Below, piece after piece: positions 11,409 to 23,457 of a stretch of DNA of 64,000 bases. The position numbers were made by a program, and so were the translations under genes. Position 1 is the stretch's first letter, and the number at the start of each line of letters is the position of its first letter. The notes below the pieces were generated by a model. It was not told where the DNA came from and ran no database searches. It worked only from the letters and a program-made list of their open reading frames with translations. The DNA comes from Amphibalanus amphitrite (taxonomy: Eukaryota > Arthropoda > Thecostraca > Balanomorpha > Balanidae), in contig NW_024881503.1 of the NCBI RefSeq assembly GCF_019059575.1, forward strand, positions 1,550,001 through 1,614,000, read 5' to 3'.

Positions 11409-12578
11409 CCGCGCCCTGCTGGGAGGTGTTTGAAGTGTTTTTCGCGAACATCTCACGTTCCGCCCCGCCGTTTTTGACGTTCCTCATCATATATCTTTTC
11501 CACACATGCTGTGAAAATTTCAGACCAAGGTCACTGAGGATCAGGTCACCAGGTCACGTCAAGTGACATCACCTAAAAAAGTTTCAATGCCCGCCATAGC
11601 TACACCGAGTGACAAACCGTTTTGAAACCATCTGCAATCGATAAAAGGAACAATACACTAGGTAGGTACAAAATGCGTATCTCGGAATTTTGATATCGGT
11701 GACCCAAGGTCTGGTCAATTTTGCGACCTCTCCATTTTAGTCAATTGAAGAAAATTGAAAGCGCCTTTTTTGGACGAACGTCATTCTAAACATTTTCAAA
11801 CACCGAATTATAAGTAAGCATGACACACTGAAACGGAAAATGGTACCGTGACCCCTCGTTACGTCCTCGAGGTCATCTCAGGTCACGAATGGTATCAAAC
11901 AGTGTTTCGCTAATAGCTTCTGATTGAGGCATTCTAGAGCGACGAAAACGCCTTAGATGTGTTCAATTTGACGATACGGATCGACTGATATGCAATATGA
12001 GCTTTTCCGGCCAGGTCATGACCTTGACCTGAGGTCAAATTTTCAAGCTGACCTTTCAATTCAGAGTCAACCCTATAGTTTATTCGACGCGTCTCAGTAA
12101 GAGGAACATGATGCTGGCAAAAGTAATGTAACTCTCCTGAGTCAAAAGTTATTGAAGAAAAGCATTTTTCGTAAAAGCGGCTATTTTTCGAGTATTTGCC
12201 CTCTGGAGGCTACACCGTTGGCCTTGAGGTGAAATCTGAGGACACATCTCCGAAAGATGGCTATCGAAATTCGAATGCGTTTTTCCGCGGCGCTGTATTT
12301 CTATTGGTTCCCGAAATAAGTGCCGCTGTTTCGAGAAGAAGAAAAAATGTTGAAATAGGCAACATTTTACCTTTGATGGCCTCTGGTGACCTAACCATTG
12401 ACTTTGACCTAAAAAATGACTGAAGTGTTTTCGTCCTTATTTTGGACGTTCCTTGGAATGCTGCTTATCGCATGTTGCTATACGAGACCCAGGAGCCGAG
12501 TTAGAGGGGAGGGGGTGTTCTAGCATCCCCCCGGCAGGGCGTGGAAATCCAGAACCCCAGCGAGGCGCGGGCCGCGGG
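11409..12578 (-). mobile_element. piggyBac-like non-autonomous element (copy F)
   Basis: This copy is the reverse complement of the element at 31052-32243. Shared blocks include the subterminal GTGTT G-run hairpin, the ACATCTAAGGCGTTTT-like segment (here inverted near 11960) and dense AGGTCA/TGACCT words. Its ends have decayed (left TATT, right ATAA instead of TTAA). It has no coding capacity, so movement would depend on a transposase from elsewhere. Confidence 0.75.
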
Positions 12579-13332
12579 ATAATATAGGCGTAATTGCATG
12601 TAGATATCGGTATACGGACCGTAGGAGCTGGCCACAGCCGCCTCCTGCTCTCAGATGGGGTTCGCCCATGACAACATGGGCGAGGGAGGGTTGGCTCGGT
12701 TTGGCTCGAGCTCTTTTTGTTGTCCTGCATAATATTCGCGGCGTTATGCGATGTCACACAGTGATGAGTGAGGTACATAAACAAGACATTGGGTCATGTT
12801 CCAGTCGTACACACAAGTGTCCATCGGCCGTTATACCGAGCGACAGCAGACATAGCGCTATGAATGACTTTGTTAGGAAGTAGGCAACACTATCACGGCG
12901 ATCTGTTTCCGTGATAAATATTAAATGTGATTCGTTTGCCCTAAAAGAGTACCTAACTGTCGCCACCGTATCCACACCTCTGCAAAATCTGGCAGTCTGT
13001 GCAGTGGACAGGACGGGGCGGGACTCTGACGGGGTGGGATGACGGAAGGGAGGGATCGTGCTGCCGTCCCTGCGATGTATCTAGAGCACAGACCTACCAA
13101 GTAGGTACCCATGTCTCCGCTGCCTCTGCAAGTCTCTGCAGCTCTGAGAAGTACCCATGTCTCCGCTGCCTCTGCAAGTCTCTGCAGATCCGTGCAGTGT
13201 CCAGTGCAGTCCTACCCGCGCGCTGCAGCGGTGAATGGCCGCAGCTGAGCGGGACCTGTCAGGGGGCTCAGTGGGCGTCTGGAGAGTCGCTCTGCCGCTG
13301 GCACTGTCGATTTGTTTGTGTTAGCGGACACG
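12579..13332. other. Spacer with a 50 bp tandem duplication
   Basis: Mostly unassigned. A block with the core GTACCCATGTCTCCGCTGCC occurs twice in tandem at 13104-13187. The 3' part is GC-rich and could be the 5' UTR of the candidate exon that follows. Confidence 0.4.
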
Positions 13333-13436
13333 ATGAGCGAACCGGAGCTGGACTGCTGGAGACGGTCCGCCAGTGTCCGGCCAGCGGTGACACAGTGCGA
13401 CGGACCGCCCTCCACCGAGACAGACCGGCAGACATG
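13333..13436 (+). CDS. Candidate first coding exon, unknown product
   Basis: An ATG at 13333 opens a 34-codon frame beginning MSEPELDCWRRSASVRP and reaching a strong donor (ATG|GTGAGTAG at 13436/13437), leaving 2 nt of a split codon. I do not recognise the protein and found no partner exon. The donor region itself is amplified in tandem just downstream. The coding call is weak and rests only on the start codon, composition and donor. Confidence 0.25.
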
Positions 13437-13582
13437 GTGAGTAGCCGGGACAGACACATGGTGAGTAGCTGGGACAGACATGGTGAGTAGCTGGGGCAGA
13501 CATGGTGAGTAGCTGGGACAGACACATGGTGAGTAGCTGGGACAGACACATGGTGAGTAGCTGGGACAGACATGGTGAGTAG
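13425..13582. repeat. Tandem array of consensus splice donors
   Basis: About seven copies of a 22-26 bp unit, core ACATGGTGAGTAGCTGGGAC, follow one another. Each unit carries GTGAGT, the metazoan 5' splice-site consensus. Length differences come from an extra AC in some units. Confidence 0.9.
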
Positions 13583-15010
13583 GCATCACTGGGACAGTAG
13601 GACCAGCAGATAATGGTGGGTAACTGCGCTGGGACAGACGGACACTGGACACTGGACAGCCACCCGCACCCACAGAACGGTAGAATGCCGAGTGCGGAGT
13701 CATGGAAATTGGAACGGGAGACTAAGGAATTAACAGGCTGAAATCTGGTTAGCCGACACCGGAACGGTGCTTTGTAGGGTCAACAACCGCATGTCAGTCG
13801 ACAGTCGGGTCGGGTCACTGACCTTTGTCCTTTGGGTTTTGACATGAGTTAACATCTGCACGCGGTCATAAAATGTCACAACCTCGCACGCCCTCCGTGA
13901 CATATTTTGTCCGCAGGGAAATAAAGTTAGGCCGTAGTAGCCTCCCGAATGCACGGACCCTCTTTGTATTGCACTTTTTTATTCAAAGGAAAGGTCGCCT
14001 GAAGTCATGTCGGTCTCGTGACCTCGCTGCTGTCGGTCAACAGGGGAAATAGGGACATGTGTAGGCAGTTATGCAAGTCCGATAGTAGATAGTAAACTAG
14101 TGTATTTCTGACCCTGCTGATGCATAATACGGTGTGGGATGTCACTAGGTGATCGGGTTATTCGTCAACAACTCCCTATAAACTAAGCGAGTCGGGAATG
14201 TCACCGAAAGACTCGGAAAGACCCGCCAAATCGAATGATTTCCCTACAACTTGATCTTTGAGTAGCCTACAATTTAGGTCGAAACCCTACATAAATTGAT
14301 TTTTTTCATACAAAAAGTATATTATTTGATGCGCATGATCATTACAAATACGATTAAGCCAAAGTTGCGGGCTGCGGCTCTGCAAACATTTTTTTATGTC
14401 TAAACTCTTCATCAAAATTGAACCAATACGATGGGACATTCGATGCCTATGTCCTGAGAGGTCACCGGTTAGCCTGAGATCATAAGATGGAGTAACAGCC
14501 GCTGCATTTCGTAACAGCGCATATGCTCGTTTTTTTCACGAAGCTGCTCAACAAGGGTGAAAACGGCGAGAGCTTAATCCGATATTTAGCATACCGTTTA
14601 TGATAGCGCCTACATGGGAAGAAAGGGTCATACCCGAACACCGATTTCGGCGGTTGTCCTCCCCATCCCCTCCTTCAGTCCCGAGACCGCCACTCGCGAC
14701 GCCAGTGCAGTCAGCAGTGAAGTTTCCATGCTTGCTGACTTTCACATTTAGGTACAGAAAAGCTGAGTCATCTTCAAAATACCGCTCACTGTCGGAACAA
14801 AATAATGACTAATTCATACCATAAGCTGCTGAGCGGTGAGCCAGCGTGCTGGCATGGTGCAGTGGCGGTCTTGTAGCGCAACTGGTACGCATAGGTGAAG
14901 GAGATCGCGCCACCGAATACCGATCACCGAAGATCGGTTGTCTATTTTTTTCATTCATTGTAGAGTAATTGTTTGTTATAAAACTCGTTTTCGAAAAGAA
15001 ACTGTATGAT
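13583..15010. other. Spacer with a decayed TTAA-element fragment
   Basis: The segment around 14150-14570 shares words with the foldback at 1.6-2.7 kb (AAAAAGTATAT, GAGGTCACCGGTT) and with the element at 21366-22263 (GCTCGTTTTT...CGAAGCT). It is therefore an old relative of the AGGTCA-rich elements. No gene is recognised. Confidence 0.5.
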
Positions 15011-15014
15011 TTAA

Positions 15015-16021
15015 CCCTATTCCTGGCGGGCTCCGCCGGGACAAGAAACTGGCGGGGGGGCCGATTCGCCCCCCCCCCCCCTTCAGATCTCAAAAACTAC
15101 ACATCGCAGCGACAAACGGCAAACGGCGTTTGATAGGTCGTTTAAAGATCTACAACTTCAACATAAACATTTTCAGGTCAGGTCAATATTGAGGTCACCA
15201 GAGGTCATCAACGATAAAATGTTTTGGAATTAGTTACCTATATAACTTTTAAACTAAGAAACATAGAGACATAAAACCAATACATTTTTTGTTGCTCTCG
15301 CCGAGGCGATGCGAAATAAGTATGTGATGACCTTCACAGGTCAATTTGAAATTTGACCTGAGGTCAAGGTCAGGTCATTCATCAATGAGGTTGTGGGGTA
15401 TGGTCATGCTGCATACCAAACGACGCGCCTTGACCAGGCGAGCAGTTTGGTACCTTTTACAAGTCTTTAGCACCATCATGTCGTGATTTATTGACAGAAA
15501 AACGATTTATGACGTCACATGACCTCAGATGACCTTTGCCGGTGCCCCTGTCAATTAGCGGCACCAGGATCATCACCGATGAGATAATCTTCCATAATAC
15601 TAAAAGAATTGGGTGGTTTTGACTCGTTTACACGAAGCAGGAGGCGTTTCAATGTTTTCCCATAGGCTTGCAATGTAGAGGTCACGAGTCTGGCCTGACC
15701 TCAGGTCACAGATATGAAAATTCTGAGAGATACAAATTGCACATACTGGTACCCTAACTAAAACCTGAAGAGAAGAAATTGATCGGTCAAAAACTCTAGC
15801 TCTGGCGTGATTGCAAACTTTTCTGAGGTGGGGTCACCAAACCGCCTCTGGTGACCTGACCTGACCCTGACCCGGCAACTTTTTTTTTGTCAAAATGTGC
15901 GCAATGAATGTTTAGAAAAAGTCACCGAGTATGAGCTTTCAGTCTTGCGGCGTTTGGCAATGGCACAAGAAAAACCTGAAGGGGGCCTTAAAGGCCCCCC
16001 CCCCCCCCGCCAGGAATAGGG
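15015..16021. mobile_element. piggyBac-like non-autonomous element (copy E)
   Basis: TTAA at 15011-15014 and 16022-16025 flank a 1,007 bp element with perfect 16 bp inverted ends CCCTATTCCTGGCGGG. Just inside each end is a G/C-run hairpin: left near 15052-15081 with GATT in the loop, right near 15977-16010 with TTAA in the loop. The interior is dense in TGACCT/AGGTCA, for example TGACCTGAGGTCAAGGTCA near 15355. TTAA target duplication plus CCC ends point to the piggyBac superfamily. No transposase is present. Confidence 0.88.
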
Positions 16022-17644
16022 TTAAAAGGGATCGTTACCCCGTACCCTACCCCTCCCACTACGAGTGCCAGCAAACTAAGATAATAGCGTCACGCATTAG
16101 CAAATGCGTGACGCCCGTGCGGCCAAGCCTCGCCAAGCCTCGCCCGTGCGGCCAAGGCTGCAGTCTGTCCGGCGATGACGATCGCCCGACGCTGACCCAT
16201 GTCAGGGGGAGGGGGTATTCCGCAGCCGTGTGTGGCGCGCTGACTTGAATTGCCCGTATGTATATAGAGAGAGTGAGTGTCCTGTGATTAAATCGTTATG
16301 TCTGTATTCTAACCCCTGCATGTTTTTGTCCCAACCCGACTCAGACTCTGGACTGTAATCGCCACGCCCCGTGTGGATTGTCCATGATTGTAATACGGGG
16401 AGAGCGGGGCAATGGCGGACGGTGGGTAATGCCGGCCACCCATCTCTAGTGAGTACTTTGTCCATCACTAATCAGCTGATGTTGCTTACATTTCAGTTGA
16501 GCAGTTGAGCGCCATTCTAGCACGTGGTGCAAGTTTGTCACGGTAGCTCAATTATTTTCATTTTTATAGCGTTCAATGTGTTTTTCGTATCTGATTTTTA
16601 ATTTTGTTGCATCTATTTGCTGACTGTGAAATGTGTTAACGCATTTTCAGAAGTGCTGCTTTGCAATGACCTTCAATTAAGCCTTTCTTAGGCGACTGCT
16701 GGATGTGAGGCGTTTGCGGCGCAATGCCTTTGACTGCTGCCTGCTTTCTTAAAATAAAGCTGACCTCGGGGTAATACCGGACACGTGTCCGGAATGACTC
16801 CACGCGGTTTTGTTTGCGACTTCTGTCGTTAAAGCTCAACGTTTCGGGTTGCTGTGTTTACGGCTGTGTTAGTTTGCTTGCTGTGTTTACGGTTGTGTTA
16901 GTTTGCTGCTCTGTTGGCGCCGCGCTGTTGCGTTGCAGCGAGTGCAGTGTTGTGTTGCAGTGCAGTGTACTGTTAACTGCTGAATACAGTTGTCGTTTCT
17001 TAATTCTCACTTAAATTTCCATCGAAAGAACGGTTTAAGGATGAATGCCAGTGACGATATTTCGACTTTTTGTGCTATTGCACTTAGTGGCCGCAAGGGC
17101 TCCGCCACCGGGGGGGACGGGTGGGACATGTCCCCCCCAACCAAAATGTTGGGTGGGACATACTATCTTTTGCCCCCCCCCCCCCAATAATCGGCTCTCC
17201 CGCTGGTAGATAAATCGACTATTGTTCCTGACACCGAATACAGAACACAGGTTCAAAGAACCTCCGAAGAAAAAACTGTCGTCGATAACTATATTGTCGC
17301 TGTGCTTTTAGTCTTTTTCTGTTATGGGGGCCACGGATTTCAGTTTTTTTTTTGTAGACCATACGGGCGTTTTCGCGTTAGGTACCTATATCAACGTGAG
17401 TCTACTGACGAATGTTCGCAATCACACGTCCCATTCCGATGATGAATCCAATAGGTATATCCAGTAGGTAATCCAGTAGGTATATCAGATAAGGATCTCT
17501 CAATCAATTAAACGCTCAATACGGAGATTATTCTTTCGGGTAAACGCGTTCGTTCTTTTAGAGGAAACTTCCATCGGTCAAATAAGAATATCGCAGAACT
17601 GTAGGATGAGAGAGGCTGTTTGTTTCCAGTGTTTGGGAGGTTAA

Positions 17645-19551
17645 CCCGCGCCCGGCTGGGGGTCCTGGATTTCCACGCCCTGCTGGGGGGGGGGGGGTGT
17701 TTGAACACCCCCCTTCTTACTCGGCTCCTGGGCCACGTAGCGATACGCGTATGGCGGCGTTCGAAAGAGCGCCAAAAATAGTGACGAAATCACTTCGGTC
17801 ACTTTTTTGGTCAGGTCAAAGGTCAGGTCACCAGAGGTCATTGAAGGCAAAATTTCGCCGATTTCCAGGTCGAATGTCGACAATTTCCAGGAAGCCAACG
17901 CATAACTCGGGAACCAATAGAGCTACAGCGCCGCGGAAAAGCGCATTCGATAGCCCTATTAACGCCCTTTCTGGATAATTCTCTCAGATTTGACCTAACG
18001 TCAACGGTTTTGCCTGCAGGGGGCAAAAACTGCAAAAATAGCCGATTTTTTTTTTCGGAAACAGTTTTTTCTGCAATAACTTTGACCCAGGCCTTGTACG
18101 AGCTTACTTTTACCGGCATCGTGTTCCTCTCGTCAAGACGCATCGAATGAACTATAACTTGACCTTGAAAGGTCAACTTGAAAATTTGACCTCAGGTCAA
18201 GGTCACGACCTGACCGGAAAGGGTCACGTTGCATATCAGTCGATCCGTACCGTCGAGCTCAACCCGCGCGGGGCTGGGGGGTAAATTTTATCCCCCCTCG
18301 CGAATTTTTGCAATATCTCAAAAACGGCGGCGCGCAGCGCCGCCAAACTTTCAGTACCTTTTCTTACATCAATTTGACACGTTCCCTGAAAATTTGAGCG
18401 AAATCCGTCGAAATATTTTTGAGAAATTGAAGTTTTAGTGACGTCATGTTCGCCATTTCCGCCTCAAAAACGGCAAAATTTCAAACGCCGCTAACATCTT
18501 CATTTTTAAAGGAATCAAGACGTAACAAAAAAGGTTATATGTAATTCTACTTTGTCTATCAAATGGCTATCTCGGTTTTTTGAAAATGTTTGATTTTTGC
18601 CCAAATTTTTCCAAGAAACTGACTTTTTTGGGAAAACGATTATAAAATCCAAAATTTTGAGTGTATCAAAAAACCGGAATATATGTCTGAGAAGTGGTCT
18701 ATGTGCACCTACATACCAATTTTTAGAAGAATCGGTTAAAAAATGTGGGAGTTATTACACATTTTATGACGTCACGACACACAAAAAATTTGAAAAATGA
18801 TTTTTTTGGAAGTTCTAGACCTCGTACGGAAACAGAAATAGCACCATTCGATTTGCCGTGAAAAACTGCATCAGATAGACACCTTTTTAGGCCTTAACAA
18901 CCAACTTCAAAATTTGACCTCACTTGACCTGACCTTGACCTGACCTCGACCTGAAATTCATCCAGAGGTGGTCCATATCACTTATTGAGTGTGCCTATTG
19001 AATTCTATGAGTAAAATGACCCATACAACATGCGTCGCACATGCCCTTTTCTATATTTTGTTTTTGGTGACCTGACCTGACCTGACCTGACCTTGACCTT
19101 GACCTCTGAATGATATTGTATGCAACGAATATTGTCTTGGTAGCCTAAGAACACGTTTTGGGCAATCAGTCTCAGTCCACGACTCCATTCTTCGGCAACT
19201 ACGGTGCAAGGCCGATACTGTAGGAACTTGCAATTTGTACCCTTGACCTGACCTTGACCTTGACCTCAAACTTTAAATTAAGTACATGTTTTAAGTTGTT
19301 CGTGATGAGATCTTTCGATTGGCCTTTGAATTTTCCAAATCGGACCATTAGTTCGGGAGATAACAGGGGGGTAAAATTTACCCCCCCCCAGCCCCGCGCG
19401 CGTTCGGCTGGAGACCCCAGCCCCGCGCGGGTTAACACATCTAAGGCGTTTTCACCGCTCTAGCATGCCTCTATCAAAAGTTATTTGCGAAAAACTGTTA
19501 GACACCATTCGTGACCTGAGATGATCTCAGGGTCATAAACAGGGGTCACGT
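17645..19551. mobile_element. piggyBac-like element (copy A), 3'-truncated, interrupted
   Basis: Starting at TTAA 17641-17644, this copy matches the first half of the intact element at 31052-32243 nearly base for base. The match is interrupted at 18263-19431 by a second TTAA element and ends near 19551, where the sequence switches to the enclosing TA-flanked element. Its right terminus is missing. It carries the left G-run hairpin at about 17685-17710 and many AGGTCA words. Confidence 0.8.
18263..19431. mobile_element. piggyBac-like element (copy A2), nested in copy A
   Basis: The inverted ends are CCCGCGCGGGGCTGGGG, with TTAA on the right (19432-19435) and the mutated form TCAA on the left. 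Internal hairpins at each end have the form GGGGGGTAAA...CCCCCC. The copy at 31 kb lacks this segment exactly at the corresponding position (about 31665-31670), giving a natural empty site. The interior contains runs of TGACC direct repeats near 18915-18950 and 19068-19105. Confidence 0.88.
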
Positions 19552-19769
19552 GGCCGGCATTACCCCTCGCTTTTTTGCACCTCCATTTTTCACCACATTT
19601 TCGCGTAGGCTCTGAATCTGTCATCAGTGATCTGAGATACTAAAACTGGGCGTTATCTGAAAGCCTATTCCTTTGGCTATAACCACAGTCAAAATCACCA
19701 TAAAATAGCTTCAAATAGCTGAGCTATTGAGCAAAATGCTTATGGTGTCGCCATTGCCCCACTCTCCCC

Positions 19770-21061
19770 TACATACATACATACAATGCGGCGCTAGATT
19801 CTGCCTGTAAGGTAGGCAACCCGCAAGGCCGCAACTGCAGGGTAGGCAACCCGCAAGGCACCCAGCGTCCCACGCTGCTGGTGCGGCGCCGCGGGGCGGT
19901 CTTGCGAGACTGTGTCCTAATCCTTTCGGCGTCTGAGCGAGGAAAGGAGCAATGCACGGTCTAGATCAGCCTCTACATTCAGTGAATAGAAATATGATGA
20001 AAGGTATGTAAATAAAAACGGCCTCAATCCAGATTATCAGGTGCAAAAAGGCGTACATACGTATTGCTGACTTTAGTCTGACTCTGATCTGATCTGATTA
20101 GTTCAGTCGACCAAAAAGTAACCACAGTGTCCCAAAATTTGCCAGTTTGGGTGGGAAATGACATCCAAATGAAAATGGTTTTCCACTCTCACCTCCAATT
20201 TTCCAGAGCAATTTTTCACTCCCAATTTTACCAGTAACGAGCATCTGCATGTAATGTGTACCTTTGGTGGTTGGCTTTTAACTTCCTCCATATTTTTTTC
20301 AATCCTCTAGCAAAAACAACTCCCAGTTCCCACATCCTGTAGCACTCACATGCAAATTGATGATCCCTGTTTTTGACCCTTTTTCATGAATCTCGAATCT
20401 TCCACTCTCAGCCCGCTTTACTGTGAGGAATATCCCCCTCCGACACCCAAGCCAAAATATAATTTTGGGACACTGAGTAACCAGAGCCCCATCTTGGGCC
20501 TTCGGCTTCTTTGGGTAGGTATATCGTCAAGTGCAAATAACGAACAATATTCGTTATATAACACGTTCTTAGTTCTTTCGCAACAACCACTGTACTCGTA
20601 GCCGTTTCACGGCACTTCGCTACAATCTAGGTACAGTTGCTTTGGGTGGTTTGAAAAATCATTGGCTGTTCGATGTTCAATGCCTACTGCAAGATGGTCA
20701 AATGGATTAGCAATATCTACCTATATACCTATGCCTATTGAGGACAAGAGTCTGGTAAATGTTCACCGTTTACATTTATTGAGTAGCTACAAGTCGCGTA
20801 CACATTAATTAGCCGTTAACGTAAGCCAATAGTGCAATAAATGACATTGAATATGAATAGCTTTGCAATAAATAACAGCGCATAGTGTTATTTAAATATT
20901 TATTACACCATGGTACACTTTGGCCGTTTATGTATACCTAGCTAAGTACCTAGGCTGGTCCTCGTCATTGAATGTAAGGTAGTAAGTCGTTAACGTTTAT
21001 TGCGTATCGATGGGTGCGCACGCTTTAGTCAATTGTTTCATTCCACATCCGTTAACGCTTA
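19770..21061. other. Spacer without recognised genes
   Basis: AT-rich with (CATA)n near 19770 and a 30 bp direct duplication containing GGTAGGCAACCCGCAAGG near 19810-19860. Several TTAACG words occur toward the right. No gene is recognised. Confidence 0.45.
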
Positions 21062-21365
21062 GGGGAGAGCGGGGCCAGTTGAACCACTTTTTTGTATATT
21101 GACATGCACAGCGAGATCTAGTTGTCTAATCGACAAATGCACAATACCATGATAAAATATACTCTTTTGGCTTTATTTTAAGATATGTGAAGGTATGTTT
21201 CAAACATATTTTGCTGCCAAACGCATGCTTATAAAACAGCTCTACGCCCGTTTCAAATGACCCTGATGCAAGGGTCAACTGAACCAGGCCATGGGGTCAA
21301 TTATCAATATTAAGGCACCTATCCGTAACAATGGGATGTTTTCATCTTTAAGGCCACTTTCTTAA

Positions 21366-22263
21366 CCCTCGCCGGCAGAGGGGGGGGGGGTGATGCAACC
21401 CCCCCTAAGGTTTTTCGCGAATAACTCGCGTAAAAAGCGGCCGATCGCGACGAAACTTTCAGTACCCTCGCATTGATCAATTTTACACGTTCCCTGAAAA
21501 TTTCATGACCCTGACCCCAATGACCTTTGACCTCTGACCTCTTTTCCGTGACCATGTTTGGCCGAAATCGCGATTCGGCGTAGGTCGGCTCGCATTAGCC
21601 GCGCGTTTGCAAGCTTTTCGTGGTTTCAAACGTTCAAACATGTGATTTGATGTTGCTCCCATACATAAGGGTGGGTGTCAAGGTCACCTGAAGGTCAGGT
21701 CAGGTCATTGACCTTTGGTGACCTTGGGTGACCTCGGTTCACTTTTTCGAGTTTTACATGTTTCTAGGCTAGTTTTTGGAGCTGAATTCGAATTTAGCAA
21801 CCATTTGAACATTTACGAAGTAGTTTTGGTGCCTTCGTAACATGTTACGAAGCTGTCAGAGGCGGTTGACACGTATTACGAATACCCGTCACAACCCCTA
21901 CCGGTTGACCTGACCTGACCTGACCCGACCTGGTCTAAATGCTTAAAAACATCATCTCTGATCAAAACTAACACGATATTCGTGATCAGCACCTCGGAAA
22001 ACCACATAGCAGCCACACTTTACGACTTTCTAACAGGTCCCGATTTTCCCGGTTTTCGGGTCATTGACCTGACCTGGAAGGTCACCCGATGACCTAGGAC
22101 TTTAAAATTGGGTATCATCGGCTTCCTCTCGTGACGAGCAACACGCTCGTTTTTCCGCGAAGCTCTAGCTCGATCAGGGGCCAAACGCGAGGGGGGGGGG
22201 TCTTACCAACCCCCCCCCCCCTTGTGCCGTCGAAGGACGCAAAATGGCCTGTGCCGGCGAGGG
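21366..22263. mobile_element. piggyBac-like non-autonomous element (copy D)
   Basis: TTAA flanks both ends (21362-21365 and 22264-22267). The inverted ends are CCCTCGCCGGCA. The left end carries a G11 run with a hairpin near 21380-21407, and the right end a matching G/C-run hairpin near 22190-22222. The 898 bp interior contains TGACC direct-repeat runs (about 21905-21930) and AGGTCA words. It is inserted in a TA-flanked element. Confidence 0.87.
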
Positions 22264-22561
22264 TTAAGGAGATATTTTGTACGGTTTACTTTTCCAAATG
22301 CTACATTCAATAGGTCGTTGGAAATTTCCAACTAAAAGTGCTAAGTTCCTCATAATAGGTGACATAAAGTAAATAGACTATGGTAAAATGGGCGGATGTG
22401 GAAAATGAAGAATATCTCAGGCTATAGTGTGCTTTCAAGCAAAAGGCTGGAGATGAAAGGGTCAAAAATTGAGCTCTATCAAACTGCTATTTCAGTTCAA
22501 ACCCTCATTTTAAAGGTGGACTATTTCCTTTAATGTTTACAGCCCCTGAACATAACCATTA

Positions 22562-23457
22562 GGGGAGAGTGGGGCAAAGCGGCCACCCTAACACTTCTCA
22601 CGATGCCAACGCTTGATTTTTAAACTTGGAAAGATTCTTTCTATACCAATGTGATCCCTATTAAGTTGCCTTTAATTTCAACTGCGTTTTATTTCCAAAG
22701 GCGTTCACATATGAAAGATATTGACAAAACTTTAAACCTATGCATATTGGCCACTTTGCCCCATACCCTGGGGCAAAGCGGCCACCGGCGTCTTCTCAAG
22801 TCCCGATATGAGAAACAAAATAGTTGCCTCGTGTACGACTAGGGTATTTGATGGTGACAAGGTTAAGCGAGGATGGATGTTTACTTTATCATCTTCCACC
22901 TGTAGGTAAACAAAGAAAGGATTTTCATGAAAATAAACATTTAATTGCATTATTTGGTAACTCATGCAACTGAAAAGTGGCAAAGATGAATGCATGACGA
23001 CACATTTGAATATAAATAATGTTTTTTATCCAGATGGAAGCAACTTATGCCCAATTGGGGGGTGGCCACTTTGCCCCGGCCACTTTGCCCCGCGCATACC
23101 GTCCGAGACAAAAATATTCCAGCTTAGCTATTAGTGGGGTAAAAAACATTAAAATTGGTAGAATACATGTACAATACCCATGCAATGCATGGACAAGAAC
23201 GCTTATAAAAATTCCAAACGGTTATGGAATAACATAACATTTAAAAATTGTAAACATAGTTGGTAACCTGGCAAGAAATGCTTTTCCGTATTTCACAGAA
23301 CAATGGTGATGGGCCTGAAACCCCGGTCTGGCTCATTCGAACGACCGTGCAGAGAAGTATAATTGGAAACCATGAATTGGAACTGACGCCAGCTATGAAG
23401 GGCTAAAACGATGGGTGGCCGCTTTGCCCCGGGTGGCCGCTTTGCCCCACTCTCCCC
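22562..23457. mobile_element. TA-flanked element with GGGGAGAGTGGGGCAAAGCGG ends
   Basis: The inverted ends begin GGGGAGAGTGGGGCAAAGCGG, with TA at 22560-22561 and 23458-23459. The end-adjacent word GTGGCCRCTTTGCCCC is repeated about six times inside, in both orientations (near 22750, 22785, 23065, 23080, 23415 and 23435). It is nested in the related element 21062-23900. No coding frame is present. Confidence 0.82.

Larger units (their letters stand above)
16397..19769. mobile_element. TA-flanked element with GGGGAGAG ends, host of nested elements
   Basis: The left end at 16397 reads GGGGAGAGCGGGGCAATGGCG and the right end at 19769 is its inverse with a few changes. Both sides also share GGTAATGCCGGCCAC a little further in, which ties the two ends together. 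A TA lies next to each end; on the left one extra C separates them. The span holds a copy of the TTAA-type element (17645 onward), which in turn holds another. A poly-G/poly-C foldback at 17106-17190 is also inside. No transposase frame is seen. Confidence 0.65.

Noticed and set aside
13333-13436. Candidate exon considered as the missing first exon of the GGH-like gene
   Set aside because: It ends in phase 2, whereas the first visible GGH exon needs phase 0 input for its open frame.
16120-16165. GCGGCCAAGCCTCGCC repeats considered as a tRNA or structured RNA
   Set aside because: No cloverleaf or conserved A/B boxes could be drawn; it is a short local duplication.
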